The translations under genes were made by a program, and so were the position numbers. From Manihot esculenta (taxonomy: Eukaryota; Streptophyta; Magnoliopsida; Malpighiales; Euphorbiaceae), in assembly GCF_001659605.2 (NCBI RefSeq), contig NC_035168.2, forward strand, positions 4,706,058 through 4,770,057: 64,000 bases of DNA, in the 5' to 3' direction. Positions within the stretch are counted from its first letter, which is position 1. Every line of letters starts with the position of its first letter. This document shows positions 23,579-37,170 of this stretch, one piece after another. Under the pieces are notes generated by a model. That model was not told the DNA's origin. It searched no databases and saw nothing but the letters and a program-made list of their open reading frames with translations.

Positions 23579-24287
23579 CCGATACGAAAAGCTATGTATT
23601 TCTCTTAAATTTTTTTATTATTATTCTTTAAAGGAGATCATGATCAAACAATTAGAAATTTGAATTCCTACATCGAATAATTTTTGTCGCTAAAGGATTT
23701 TTTCTATTGCAAAAAACTTATGTGACAGATTTGTGATGAAATTAATAATATCACCATTGTAATTAGCAACGAAACTTCGCCGTCGCTAAATGATATGCAT
23801 TGTTACTCTAATTATTTCTCAAACTCTTGTTAAGCATGAAAATCCATTAGTATTAGTCATTCATTAAGTTTTTTTTTACAAGTAACATGACTTAAACAGA
23901 GACTTTAATTGTAAAAAAAAAAGAGATAAATAAAAGCTAGCAATTATCTTATTGCAATATGGTGATATTATGCACATCAATCAAGTAATCCTATGTACTT
24001 AACAACCAGGGCTAAACAAGAATTACTTTTCACTTTTGTATTTATTTTATGCCTCTATTTGAATTTTGCATTAACTTTAGGACCACATGTTATTATAGGT
24101 CATCTTATGCAAATTCAATTTTTTTACTTTTATATCTTGTACAATAACAAGTTATGTCACTTATAACTCTAAAGTGATAGTACGCTCCTTTATCAAAAGA
24201 TGTCACTTATAAAAGAGGTACACAACTCTAAAGTGATAGTACGCTCCTTTTATCAAAAGATTCTTCCTCAAATTTAAACGACCTATT

Positions 24288-24635
24288 GCGCCCTTAGGCG
24301 ACGTAAGTGCGCCCTTAGGTGACATAAGAGCGCCTTTAGGTAATGTAAGAGCACCACAAGATAACGTAGGAGCGCCCCTAAGTGATGTAAAAACGCTCCT
24401 AGGTGACGTAAGAGTGCCCTTTTAGACAATTAATTGTCCATTTAGACGACGTAAGAGCGTCTTTTCAACCAACCAATTGCCCATTAGGCAACATAGGCTA
24501 GACGATGTAAGAGCGGCCCTAAGCGACTAATTGCCCACTTAGACGATATAAGAGTGCTATTTCAAACAACTAATTGCCCACTTAGGAAATATAAGAGCGC
24601 CATTTTAGGAACTAATTGCCCCCTTTAGGCAATCT
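24288..24635 (+). repeat. Degenerate tandem repeat inside element I
   Basis: Units such as GCGCCCTTAGGTGACATAAGA (about 21 bp) recur about seven times, then merge into longer units containing 'actaattgcccactta'. A separate two-copy repeat with 'actctaaagtgatagtacgctcc' lies just upstream (24160-24270). Confidence 0.85.
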
Positions 24636-25094
24636 GTACGCCCTGATCAGCAACTGATGTGTATGCAACTTCTCATGATGGCAATATAATATTATATCTC
24701 ATCAATGTCAAATCATCAAAATAAATGGGAATAAAAGTCAGGTAAAATTTTTAACCATACAAGTCCATATATTGAAACACTTATCTTTTAGTTACATATT
24801 GATAACTTTAGTCCTCTCATCTAGATTAAAATACACCCATAAAACATCTTTACCACAAAATACAAGTAGCAAATAAACTATGGCCTCCAAGGTCAAAATA
24901 CAAGTCGACAATTTCATGAGGGAAAAAATCAAAGCAAATCATTACTAGATTCCCACAATGTGACAAGTTCGCCAAGAAAAAAATCAAGACAATCACCAAA
25001 GTGATTTGTCATTAATTTTCCGTAAAGCGACAAGTTCATCAAAGGGAATAATCCAATATCGAACCTAAAGATTCGACCAATGTAGAGGGACTAC

Positions 25095-25531
25095 TGATGT
25101 AGATTAATATTATTAAAATGTATTAATATGGGTCTTAATAACCCAAATCACGTCAATTATTCAAATATCCTATTACTCCGAATAAGGTGGTAGAATTCTA
25201 ATCACAACGGGATATTATTGATATTAGAATATTATCCTTATCTGATAGGATTTTATATCCTATCTAAATACTTCATATCCTATCTTATCTAGGATTCTGT
25301 ATCATATCCAAACTCTATCTTACATACTATATAAGGAGCTCACAACCTCCATAATCAGGTACGCTATTCTCTCCAAAAGTCAATTCTATAATTTATGCAT
25401 TACATATACTAACTTAAGTATCAGAGAGGTTACCAAACTAACCCACCCAATGTTCACTTTGCAGGTTTATACTCGAAAAATTATGATGTGAACAATATCA
25501 TTTCTGAAGAATTATGATGTGAACAACATCA
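25095..25531 (+). repeat. Element I 3' LTR
   Basis: Intact ends TGATGTAG...ACAACATCA, 437 bp, followed directly by ATAAG. Confidence 0.85.
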
Positions 25532-25536
25532 ATAAG

Positions 25537-25996
25537 CAATAATAAATATTAGACTTTTTTGGCAAGTGATTAATGGCATATGACTAATCTATATTTAGTT
25601 GATAAGATTTTTATGAGTTTAGGTATTTAATAGATTTTTATTTTAATTTGAATGTTTAATACATTAATTCCAAATAATAAAGAGTATAAAATTTTTTTTC
25701 TAGGGCTTCAAGAAACTAAAATATTTTTTCATAAATAAATGAAATCTAAATCAAATATATTTTCATAGAGTGAATAGTCTATTTTCAACTAAATCGGAAA
25801 AGCAGACTTTATAAAAGAAGAAAGTTGTTATTATTTGGCTCACATTTAGATAAGATGGATTTATTAGCTCAAATGCAATTCAATTTGAAAAGTTTCTGTG
25901 ATTTGTGTGGGAATTGGCCTAAGTAAAGTTTACCTATTACCAAAAGATTATGATTTTGTTTTAACTAATTATGGGTATTTTATTCTGAGTGGTATA
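25537..25996. other. AT-rich intergenic DNA, nothing recognised
   Basis: No frame or repeat identified. Confidence 0.55.
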
Positions 25997-26398
25997 TGAT
26001 TGATTAGACTCCGTTAGAAATTTTAACTAATAAGGTTTGGTTAAGACAAAATAATAGAAATGAGAGACTAAAAGCCGAAAATGCTTATTGAAATTCTTGA
26101 AAGATTGAAAAGTGTTTCAAATAGACAATGAAAAACTATTTATAATAGAAAAAAACTCGAATATGTAAAATTACAACAATATAAAAAAATAATTAAAATA
26201 TAAAATTGATCTTCTAAACGGTAAAATTTTTGTCTCGAACTTTGTGACAGACTTTCGGGCCTCATCACATTTTTAAAAGTCGTGCGTTTCGAAATTCTCT
26301 TTCCGAAAAGTTATCATGAATCTCTATCGAATCTCGATAATAAAAGTTAAGACTGGTCTAAGTCTACCATAAAATTCAAAGCTAATTACTCCGTATCA
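25997..26398 (-). repeat. Solo LTR, family S copy 3
   Basis: Reverse-complement match to 21458-21868, ending CCGTATCA on the plus strand. The left boundary is approximate and I see no clear target duplication. Confidence 0.6.
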
Positions 26399-27222
26399 CC
26401 AAGATATTTACTTTCATGGTAAAAATAAAAAATGTTGTTTTATATTTTGTAACTTAATAATTATATTTGATCTTTGTGTCTACTTCGAATAAAAAAAATA
26501 TAGTTGTTTTGAAAAAATAGTTACTACGAGTTTGTAGAATTCAAAGATATTGAAACTTTTCGCTTGTGTATTTTTTCAACAAAAATTTTGAATTTATTTT
26601 TTTTTATTTTTTCTATATTGTGATTTGTGTGTAAATTTATTTGATCATAATAAATTTAGTATCAAATAAGCATATAATCCAAGACTATTAATACTATAAG
26701 CATATAATCCAAGACTATTAATACTATACTCTTTAATTTATGAGGCGAGTTAAGAGAGGATTGAATTATAATTTGTTATAGATTAAAATAAAATCTTCAT
26801 TAATTTTCTAAGATTTATGAAAGCTTTTGAGACTCAAATCCATAACCTTTTGGAAGAAAAACAAATTAGAGATTGCAATTCTTGAACTTAATGAAGGATA
26901 TATAAGAAAAGAGTGAGAAGCTTCAACTCTTAGCTCTCAAATCATGAAGAGAAAATAATAAATACACGAATTTGAAAACATTTTAAGAGAGGAAGAAGAA
27001 GTCCATAATTTTTTAAAAAAGAATAGGAAGAAAAGGACTAGAATTTAAAGAGGAAGAGATTCAACAATTGATTTTTTTTTATGGAGAAAAAAACACAAAG
27101 TTTATAAAAAATAAAAAAAATAAAGAATTCATATCTTAAACCGTAATTTCTTATAGAATAAGAATGGTGATCTCTTAAGTTAATAAATAAGTAAAGTGAA
27201 GAATCAAAATTTCTGTTGATTT

Positions 27223-27260
<38 letters not shown>

Positions 27261-30200
27261 CGCTCACAGATTATACTGGTGATAAGTGCATTAAAATAAA
27301 TCTGAGAGATCTCATATTTTATTCATCTTTAAATTATTGAGGCTTTTTATCAGAGTTAGAACACTCACCAACTATAACCATTTGATCCAAGTTAAAAGCC
27401 ATATAAATTTTTACAAGATTCTTTAATGGTGTAAAAGTTCACACATGCATCCATCTATAATTAATATAAAATCTCAAAAAATCAATTTATGAGGCATTTC
27501 GAGAGAATTTTAATTCAAGAGTCATGCCTGCATATATACTGAATTATTTTTTGATATAAGTCTAATTAAATCTATGTACTTTTATTTAAGAGTCAAATAA
27601 ATTCAATTTAAAATTTTTAATTAATTAAATTTCATACGGTTATTCAATAGTTAAATAAGCTCTCATATAATATAATATTATTTTTTAATAATAAAAATAA
27701 TTTTTATATAATAAAACTTTATTTTTATAATTTTAAAAATTATTTATTATATTTATATATTTTTAAAATTTTTATGATAATTAAAACACTAATATTCACA
27801 TCAATAGACACTTAAAATCTAGAATCCTTTCAGTGATAAATTAATTATTAAAATACAGAGTAGATTTGCTTAAAAAAATATGGAGCAAATTTATTAAAAG
27901 TTGAAAATTTTAAAATTTTTTTTATATTTATTTGCCATATTCTATAAGAAGTTGTGAATTATTTACCAGCTAGCAGTAGGTTCAATTATCTTCTGCAGCT
28001 TAATTGATTGGAAAGTCCAAAATAGCTGTACCCAATTTTCTTGGTAAAGATTAAAAAACAGAAGCAGTACAACACTGCTGCTTCTATCTCCCATTAAATT
28101 TATTTATTTATTATGCTCTAATATTTATTTATTATGCTTTAATATTTATTGGTCCCACCCTATGAATACCCTCCTCGTATGATGCTGAAAAATAGGTTGA
28201 TTTTGCCATAGCTACCCACACTGTGACCTGCAATTCTTGATGGGTTGTCTTCATTTATTGGATTTTAATTAATTTCTTTTTTTTTAAAGGATGTTAATTA
28301 ATTTCAGATCATTGAAACTATGCAACTACTTATAAAATCAAATAAATGTGGTAGCTAGTTTTTTTTTAAGTAATCTCCAATGAATGAATCCCATGGTTCC
28401 TATTGCTTTTAATTGTATTATTTGTTGGTACTTCTTCATTTACAAGTCATGAATAATTATGGTGAGTACATATGTTGTCTTTACTGAGCTTTAATGCCCA
28501 AATAATAGCTTATGGTGGGTAGCTGAACAGCAGAATGGTCCCCTTGGCCATGCAATTAACAGCTTCATGGCTATAATTTCACCTACACTTTACCATTTCT
28601 TTTAGGTACAATTTTGTCTATGATTGCTCGTTTATAACTTCTCCCTTCTCCGGTAACCGACATATGGCCCCTCTCTGTCTCTACTCCCATCCCGGCATAG
28701 GACCTCTCAAGCTGTCTCTACTTCCGTCTCTAGCATACGGTCTCTCTATCCCTATCAGAAAGAGGAGAGTCTCCTTTTACTATCTAATTATGAGTCTTAT
28801 CATCCTCTCACTAAATAGGAGTATACATAGTGTTATTTTTATTTTTGTTCTTTGACTTTATATATCTAATCATAATATATAGATAAATGTACTCTTATAT
28901 TCTCTTCTAAAAATGTGTGTTGTAAGATTCGCTTAATAAAAAAAGAAAAAATTTTAATCAGTAACAAATCTCTCTTTTTAAAAGACACGTGAGTTATCGA
29001 AAAATAGTTTTTTCTGAGTGTTTAATAAAAGAAATCAAACATTCATATAGAAGAAAATAAAATAAAAATGTCTTGCAAACAATTTTTCAAAAACGAGAAC
29101 TCCAATGTTTAGGGATAAAAAGTTGAAAACTATCACATAGAGGTGATAAAAATGAAGGTATACTTGAAGGTTCTAAATTTATAGGAAGTAGTTGAAGTTG
29201 ATGATGATCCTCCTCCATTAAAAATAAATCCAACCATGGCTTAGATTAGAATTTGTAAAGAGATGATAGAAAGAAAACCAAGGGTATTCACTTGTATTAA
29301 TTTTAAGAGTGCCAGAAGTTATTTTCACTAGGATAATGGCATGTTAAAATTCAAAGGAAGTATAAAAGAAGTTAAAGGTAGAATTTGAAGGAAGTGATAT
29401 TGTTAAGTATGCTAAAAGATATTAGTACAGTATGCAAAAGAAAGAAATATATGTAATTCCATCTGAAATCTCAATATTGTATGGAAGGATTTTTTTTGTT
29501 TCGGTATCGAATTGGAGTTTACCTTGAAATTGGAACATAACTGAAATTTTCATACTATTCTAGTTCAATTCTTTGTTGTTTTTTTTTTTTCAATTTAGCA
29601 TGATTCTCGGTTTTTTAATTTCAGTATGAGCCAACCCTTTTTAGCATTCTAGATAGTTGACGATATAATCTCTTCAAAGCTTGATACTTCTCTTGCAAAG
29701 CATCATGTTCTTGCTTCAGAGCTTTCAACTCACTTCCATTCATTTGACTCGGGCACTGTGTGTAAGCATCTCGATATAATTCCATGTCTCTAAAATTATA
29801 ATCTTTTAATCCAAAGTCATACAAAGCTTTCAAGTGATCTATAGTCTAAATAATAGCACGATGTTTTGCATTATCAATGCTAACAATACTAACACCTATT
29901 CTCTCATATATAAATTTATTTCCATCAACATCCGTGTGCGGGAATATCAGTTTAATGGAGTGAATACGATCTGTGAAGGCTGTACGTGGTAGCATGCATA
30001 AGGTAAATTGAAATGTTGAAGGATTTATTTGAGCACAGCCTCAAGTGAAACTCTAACCAACATATGCTCTCTCGGCCAACACTTCTCCAAGCCAAAGAAA
30101 TAAAGAGCAAGATCAACACCATCAAATAAAACACAAAAACAAATAATAGAAACTGCAAAGAAACTTGATGCACCACCAGCAAACTAAAACTGATATTTTT

Positions 30201-30832
30201 GCAATCAGCAAGAACTAAGTAACCTCGGCAAATCAACAAAGTAACAGCTGCAAAGTAATAAAAAATAAATAAGAAAGCTAAATAAATAAGAAACATGGGA
30301 TTTACCAAAAATGAAGCTTGAAAATCGATGTGCAGAATAACTTGATTTCTTTGCAATTTATAGGCAAACTAAGAGCTAAAGAGTATGTGAGAAAATCCAA
30401 AGCAGATGGAAAATCTAGCTGTTATTTAATGAAGGGAATATATTTAACACATCCACATGAAACTCAAAGAAAAGTTGGGTAAGAGACAAAGAAAGCATAG
30501 AAAGGTTATCCTACATAATAAATAAGTTGTTAACTATCAGATCCATTTACCAAATCTACTCATGATCTGGCAGTGTAATAGAAGAAGCGATTAAAAGTCA
30601 AATCAAATTAATCCAAAATCATCATTACTTATAGTCGAGAGAAGAGTAAGGTACTATCGTAGAGCATGCATAGAATGGATATATATGCATGAACAACAAT
30701 TTCTCCTACTGTACACAACTAATATAACTAAACCAATGGAAATGGGAAAAAAATTGATCAAGCAAAATTAAAGAAAATTTAAGCATGCATGTTAAAAAAA
30801 GGAGGAAAATGGTAAAAGAAACATAGTCATTG
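26399..30832. other. AT-rich intergenic DNA with minor simple repeats
   Basis: Includes a 30-bp perfect tandem duplication around 26669-26728 ('catataatccaagactatta' twice) and a (TA)n run at 27224-27258. A short minus-strand frame at 29621-29833 has a small heptad-like segment (LKALKQEHDALQEKYQALKR), but no start context or homology I can name. No gene is called. Confidence 0.5.
27224..27258. repeat. (TA)n microsatellite
   Basis: About 17 uninterrupted AT dinucleotides. Confidence 0.97.
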
Positions 30833-31024
30833 CCAAGCAAGAGAGAGACATCAATTGAACAGAGATAATGCAATATTACCACTCTGTATGCAAAATTAAT
30901 GAGAACAGTAGAATTGATTGTAAGATCACCAAGCAAGAGAGAGACATCAATGGAACAGAGATGATACAATATCACCATTCTGTATGCAAAATTAACGTGA
31001 ACAGTAGAATTTATTGAAAGATAA
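30833..31024. repeat. Two-copy 96-bp tandem duplication
   Basis: CCAAGCAAGAGAGAGACATC starts copies at 30833 and 30929. The copies differ at several sites, so the duplication is not recent. Confidence 0.88.
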
Positions 31025-34000
31025 AAAGGAGTTGAAAGAGTTGAAAGCCACTGAAAACTCACTAATCAGAGATAAGAATCACCAAAAATAAGTCTTAGAA
31101 GCATGATACTCTCTCTGTCTCTCTCTTACACTCTCTCTTTCACTCTCCTGCACAGAAAGAGCCACACATGTAGGAAAGTAAAAAAGCCAGCTTGCAAAAT
31201 TGTACCAAACCAATACAATACGACAACGTATTGTAAGGGAAAGAAGCAACAAAATACAAAAGTAATGCGATGGTGAAGGGAGTAAATAAAGAATTAAAAA
31301 GTCAAAAAAGCATGCCATCATACGACATCGTTTAAAGGGCAGAATGCAACAATGGAGGGTAAATGAATGATTTAAAGGTCGACAAACAAGTCAAAAAACA
31401 TAGACAACAGATAAAGAAAAAACTTAAAGGTGAGGGCAAATAAGTAAAAAAATAATCTAAATTCAAAAAGTTTGAATTTATAGAGATTTCATCTCTATTA
31501 TGGATTATTTAATCAATTTTAAAATAGCACTTTTCTTTAAAGAGAAAACACGTATGGCTCATGGTCTCAAGATAAAAGAAAATTACATGAGGATCATAAA
31601 TTTCAGGAAAAAATGAATACCCTAATAATAAAAATAAATAAAGAAAAAAAGGTAATCTGTACAAAAGAAATTTCTGAAATAAAAGGATAAAAATAAATAA
31701 AAATAAAAATAGAATTTGGTTGACTATAAATGCAAGAAAAAGACGGGTCATCTTCCTTGAATAAAAGCCATGTCGGGCTTCGGTTCACGCCCGGTCCCCG
31801 CTCTACGGGATCCAAACAGTCACTTTCAGCCGATGACCCATCCTTTTTACAGTTCTGTTCTGTTAGTATTTTTATTTTTTAAAAATAACTCTTTTATTTT
31901 TTAAAAATATATTTAATATTTTTAATATTTTAAAAAATTTAATGAAAAAAATTTAAAATATTTTCATTGGGAAATAACTATTTATGCTACTATAATATAA
32001 AGTTAGACGATAATATTTACACAATATTTACACAATTGTTATATTAAAATAACAGTTTAGCAGCAATAAAAATATTATTTTAAAAATTTACTTTTTACTA
32101 TATATAATAATATATTTTAATAAAAAATTTATTTTATATTTAATAAAATTATAATTTTAACAATATTTTTTTATTGTGAAAAAATAATTAAATCGGTATT
32201 ACATTTAGATGTAGAGATTTTTAAATTATTATTATTAATCTAATGACTATAATTAAAAAGAAGAGAAAAACTATGGAAACTTTGATAAATCATTAATCAC
32301 TCAAACTTTGAATCCTGATAAGAGAAAAAAAAAAAGTGTGATCACTCGTAATGGGCAATTAGAACCCGAATGAAACACTATTAAATTTCTATATTTTATT
32401 TGATAATATGAGATTTTTTTGAATTATTAACAATTTTTATTGATAATTTAATAAAAATTTATTGACAATAAATTTACCAACAGACTTTTAATCTATTACT
32501 ATAAACATTACTGGTAATTTATCAATGAATTACTAATAAAAAATTAATTGATAAATTAATTAAAATAAAAAAAATAAAAAATTGAATATTTATAAATTTA
32601 TCAATAAATTTTAAATCTATTAAAAAATAATAAAAATAAAAAAATAAAAAGATTAAATTTATTATTAAATTTACTAATAAATTCAATACCATCATTAAAT
32701 CAGTTGATAAATTAAAAGGAAAAAAATCTATATTAATAAATGATGAAATATAGAGAAAATGGGAACAACACTGGAATTATTTTACGGTTATTCTTTATTC
32801 ATTCGTTATTCAGAATAAAATTTTTAAAATTATTGTGATACTGTAAACGCTTCTAAATTATCTATGGATCAATTAATTATATAGAGATATTTAATAAATT
32901 GATGAATATCATTTTTATATCTATCTTTTTAAAAAAAATTTACATTGATTATGTTTTATATATATATATTTAGAAGAAAGAACTGGATCAAATAGTGACA
33001 GCTACTGAATTATTTGTTTACAATCATACTCGTGTATATATACACACACGTATGTAAAAACTTTTCTCTCTAAGAATTAGGAGATGATGCAATCATGACA
33101 CTGATGATAATCATGTATAGATGCAGTCGGAGGTAACAAAAAGTCAAAGGTATATGGTTTTGATTTTTAGTTTTCAATGCTTTATCCTCACCTCCCTTCA
33201 TCTTCATCTTCTACATCTGTTAGCTTTACTGTAAGTTGAGCACAAAACATTATTTTAACCTAATAAATTAATGATTTACCGTAAGAAATTGAAAAGAGTA
33301 AAAAACATGAGAAACTCAAAAATAAATTTGAAAATAGTTAAAAAATTAAAATAAAATAAGGAATGAGATAAGAAATGAGATAAATAATGAGTTAGATAAA
33401 TTAAAATTCTATTTAATATAGTAGATGCAAGTCTTCGTGATGGAACAAATGAGTATGTTAGCTAGTGGTTTATCGACTATTAGCGAGTAGTTATCAACTA
33501 TTTCACAATAAAGTTTAGTTATGAGCAAAATATCAACAACTCACATATCATCATTAATGTGTTGATAATTTTATTTAGCCATGAAATTTTAATTTCTATC
33601 CATGAAAATTTTTATTGGTATATTTTTATTTTTTTTATTTTTTTTATTTTTTTTATAGTGGAATTAGATAAAATAATTGAAGTGAAAGAAAATTTGAGAA
33701 GAAAGAAAATAAATTGTGATGAGATAAGAAAATAGGTAAAACGAGAAAAAATTGAAGAAATGGCAAAGAAGAATAAAATGAGAGGGAAAAAAGTGAATAT
33801 AAAAAAGAAAATGGAAAAAGATAAAAAAATAAAAAATAAAAATAAAAAAGAGAAAAAGGAAATAGAATAAATGAAAGGAAAAATTACTACATTTCAGCTA
33901 TATGTAAAAATTTATTAATTAATTTTTTAATTTTAAAAAATTTATTAATCAGTTCCATCCTTAATTTTAAAAGTTAATTACTATATAAAAATTTAAAATG

Positions 34001-34179
34001 AATTTAATATTTAATAAACATTATTAAAAAATTAAAAATTAATTCGCGAGTTTCAAATTTAAAGATTTCCATAGGAAATTGGAGATTGACTTAAAATTCA
34101 GCTTCGCATACCATCATTAGTTCAAACTAATGACATGACTTAAGTGATAAATAGGACAATCTTACAAGGATTAAATAAA
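31025..34179. other. AT-rich intergenic DNA, nothing firmly recognised
   Basis: A short GC-richer patch around 31765-31850 ('cgcccggtccccgctctacg') stands out but is unassigned. The remainder is low-complexity A/T with poly-A and poly-T runs. Confidence 0.5.
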
Positions 34180-34660
34180 ATGCTACATAAAGTCAAGAAC
34201 AACTGGTCCAAGGAGTTACTTCACATCCTCTGAGCATACAAAACAACCCTAAGAATAGCGGGGAAATCTTATTCTTCCTTGTATATGGAGCTGAGGCAAT
34301 AATTTCCGTGGAGGTCCAAGTAAATAGTTTTAGGATACAATATCCCGAGTTTTCAAGAGATCCCGAGGAGATGCAATTCATTAAATCAAGCCAAGTTTTT
34401 ATGAGAACAGACTGCAATCAGAGTGGCTGTCTACAGGAACAAGATATCTTGAATATTCAACAATAGGATCAAACCACATGTCTTTAATATAGGATATTTA
34501 GTCTTTAAAATAACTGATATAACAGGTGGTATTGTCGGGTCTATTAAGTTGGGTGAAAACTAAAAATAACAGTTTAGGGTCTCGAAAGTTATTCGCCCTG
34601 AGTCTTATAAGTTGGCCAAGTTAGATAGCCGAATCATTGGCCAAGTTAGATAGCCGAATC
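34180..34660 (+). pseudogene. Element K integrase C-terminal relic
   Basis: The plus-strand translation, with stops and at least one frame change, gives NWSKELLHIL, AYKTTLRIA, GAEAIISVEVQ and FRIQYPEF. These follow the order of ENWAEELNSTLWALRTT and YGTEAVVPVELQ in the intact integrase of element C. Clearly non-functional. Confidence 0.65.
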
Positions 34661-34829
34661 ATTCCTCATTCTTAGAACATTTATAATTTATGCAAATTCT
34701 ATCAATAACATTTAACGATATATTTTTTCATGTATTGTATTATTCAGTTATGAGGAACGATGGTTTACCAAAGTTAAAGATCGTTGATCCAAGTGTTTTC
34801 TTAGTATGAAAAGTCACAATGTGGATATC

Positions 34830-35270
34830 TGTCAAGCTCATGAACATGTATTAGTCCCAATTATTGAAATTATTTAAAGATATTTTTATGCTAAGGCCAC
34901 AAGGGGGATGCGCCAGGCACATGACCGGGTGTTAGTCTCAATTATTGAAATTATTAAAGGTATTTTTATGCTAAGGTCACAAGGCAGAGATCCGCCAGAC
35001 TCATGACCGGGTGTTAGTCTTAATTATTGAAATTATTTAAGGCATTTTTATGCCAATATCACAATGCGAGTATCTACTAAGCTCACAGGTGTTAAGTTCT
35101 ATTAATTTTTTCAAGTTATTTTATACCAAAACCACAAAGCGGATATCCGCCAGACTGATGACCGGATGTTAAGTCCCATTAATAATTTTATTTAATTCAT
35201 TTTACATCGAAAGGCAAGTACTTCCGGATATTTAACCGGGTGTTAACTCCATTTAATCATTTTTTCCAAT
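34830..35270 (+). repeat. ~78-bp tandem repeat in element K, about six diverged copies
   Basis: The phrase 'ccgggtgttagtct(c/t)aattattgaaatt' recurs at about 34846, 34927, 35008, 35085, 35163 and 35237. Element E carries the same family near its 3' LTR. Confidence 0.8.
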
Positions 35271-35388
35271 TTGTTTAAGTCTTATTTGATGATAGTTAGA
35301 TGAGAGTTATGGTCGAGAACCGATCCCATATTACTTGGTGAAAATAAAGACAAGTTGAAAAGAAAAGTTTTGATTAAAAGGAAAATAA

Positions 35389-37170
35389 TTACAAGGCAGG
35401 ATGAACGTCATCAGTGGTCTCCTCCCAAGCTTCTATTAAATTTTTATCTATAGATATTATATTAGAAGTCGAGTTGGAGGGATTGTCTTTAGTTGACCTC
35501 TCCTCATCCTGCCCATCCTTGTCCTTATTCTCGTTCTCCTCTAGGAAGATATCGTCAATCTAGGCGAAGTCCTCAATAGGAAAGCACTTGGCCAACTCCT
35601 TCTTGATAAAGTCCTGACCTTGGATGAACATCTCCCTGTTCCGAGTCTATCTCTTGAAACTCAACTTCCATTTCAGCTACGCCTTTTGTGCTTGAGACTG
35701 CAGCTCCTGGACTTAATGTTAAAAGGTAGCCACCTAGTCCTCGATAGTTTTAGCCCGATTCTTAGAGGCGAGCTTTGAAGTATTAATCTCGTCCAGGTCC
35801 GCCTGGAGTTTGTCCACGGACTCTAGCATCTCCTTCATGGTGTTCTCCATCTCTTCAACCCAAGCTTTCAACCTTGAGAACTCCTCTTGTAGGAGATTTT
35901 TATCTGTCTTGTGTACCTCGAACTCTTGCTTTAGAGCCTTGTCTCGCTTCTTGGTCATGTATGTGCATAGGGCGCTTTCCATTGTGGAGTGGATGATGTT
36001 GTCGTATAGATCGTTTGTCTCGCCAGCATTCAGATGATGATAATATCTAGGCTTCAGGATGTTCTTGGCTATGAGAATAGACAATCGGGGATTTTTGAGA
36101 AGAGAGGTTTTTCGAGTCAGCGCCAACGCCAGGTGTTGCATTCCAAAGCCACATGACTTCAGCTCCAGCCTCTCCTTGTGAATGCTCAGTTTGGATGGGA
36201 ACTAATGCAGAGTGCCCCTTGATGAAGACTCGGGTTGATTTGGGGTTGTTTCTTGAGTTGTAGGTGGAGAAAGGGGAGGAGGCAGCATAATGATGTCCTC
36301 CAATCGGCGAGCCTGTTTAGGAGGTGGGTCGAATGATCCAGCAACAGCTTTGCCCTTGTGAGTAGCACTTACCACCTCGATGAACTTGTTCTTCCCTTTA
36401 CTAGCCATATCTGCATAGAGAAAAAGGTGAGTCAGTCAGACAGTTTAAAATGCAAAGAAAGATAGAAAGAAAAATACCTTATTTTACAGTACAGAGAATG
36501 TTTTCTCGAGGGTTTTGAAGACTCTATGGTTGAGAGACTCGAGCATGTTCTGCCTGGAAATGACTTTGCCAGGAAAAAATGGCGTTCCTTACCATAACGT
36601 TGATATCAACCCTCTAGGTCGAGGCAATTCTCTAGAGGAACTCTAAGACCTCTTTCTCATCCTACTGTGGCTGGACTCCATTCTTCCTGAGCTCCATATG
36701 AATATTCCAATCAATTTGGAGACGCCCAAAACTCTCGGATACCTCGTGATGCAGGATAAAGAATTTATTCTTCCAGTACTTAAGGGAAGAGGGTATCCGG
36801 TCTAAGAGAGTGACGCTTTTTTTTTCGCTGAAAAACTAGGATTCTTCATTCTTCCAGGTACCCAGCTGGTACAGTTAGAAAAAAAGTGCCAACACTCGGC
36901 TCGATATTGTTGTTGAAACAAAGAAATCGAAAAGGCACTAGAATCTGCTAGCTATTGGGATGCAGTTGGGTGACTGCGAGCTTGTGGAAGTGGAGAACTT
37001 CAATGAAGAACGGGTCCATAGGAAACCAAAGACCTTCCTTCAGTTGCTCTTCAGAAATCATGATGGTGTCCTTTGCAGGGATTTTGTCATCCACACAAAT
37101 GCGCGGTTTTGGAGCATGACCCCAGAAGAGTTCTCAAGATATCTGGTAGTGGTTGTACAGACGATCCATG
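35389..37170 (-). pseudogene. Antisense gene of a Tat-like element (putative gypsy-type transposon family), decayed
   Basis: The minus-strand translation upstream contains ISEEQLKEGLWFPMDPFF, then VLHFHKLAVTQLHPNS, the hallmark of the plant family named 'putative gypsy type transposon' (from memory, PF04195). Next come stops and shifts, a KGK/PPP-rich linker (36408-36202), a coiled-coil-like segment rich in Glu/Lys/Leu (36141-35734) and an acidic tail ending at 35389. A candidate intron sits before MASKGKNKF: acceptor CTCTATGCAG at about 36412 and donor AAG/GTATTT at about 36480. Function is unknown in the family. This copy has in-frame stops and is a pseudogene. Confidence 0.68.

Larger units (their letters stand above)
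23176..25531 (+). mobile_element. Element I: small complete non-autonomous LTR retrotransposon
   Basis: LTRs at 23176-23559 and 25095-25531 flank an internal region of only about 1.5 kb. Target duplication ATAAG is perfect (23171-23175 and 25532-25536). A primer-binding-type sequence TTGGCGCTGTCTGTGGGAAC follows the 5' LTR at once, of the same kind as in element C. A short purine run (AGAGGGA) precedes the 3' LTR. No gag or pol is encoded. It is a TRIM/LARD-like passenger that would need proteins from another gypsy element. Confidence 0.85.

Noticed and set aside
28664..28855. 63-codon frame with hydrophobic tail
   Set aside because: Composition follows local pyrimidine-rich sequence; no homology recognised.
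29621..29833. 70-codon minus-strand frame with a coiled-coil-like tail
   Set aside because: Short, no recognised domain and no supporting exons nearby; kept only as a note in the intergenic entry.
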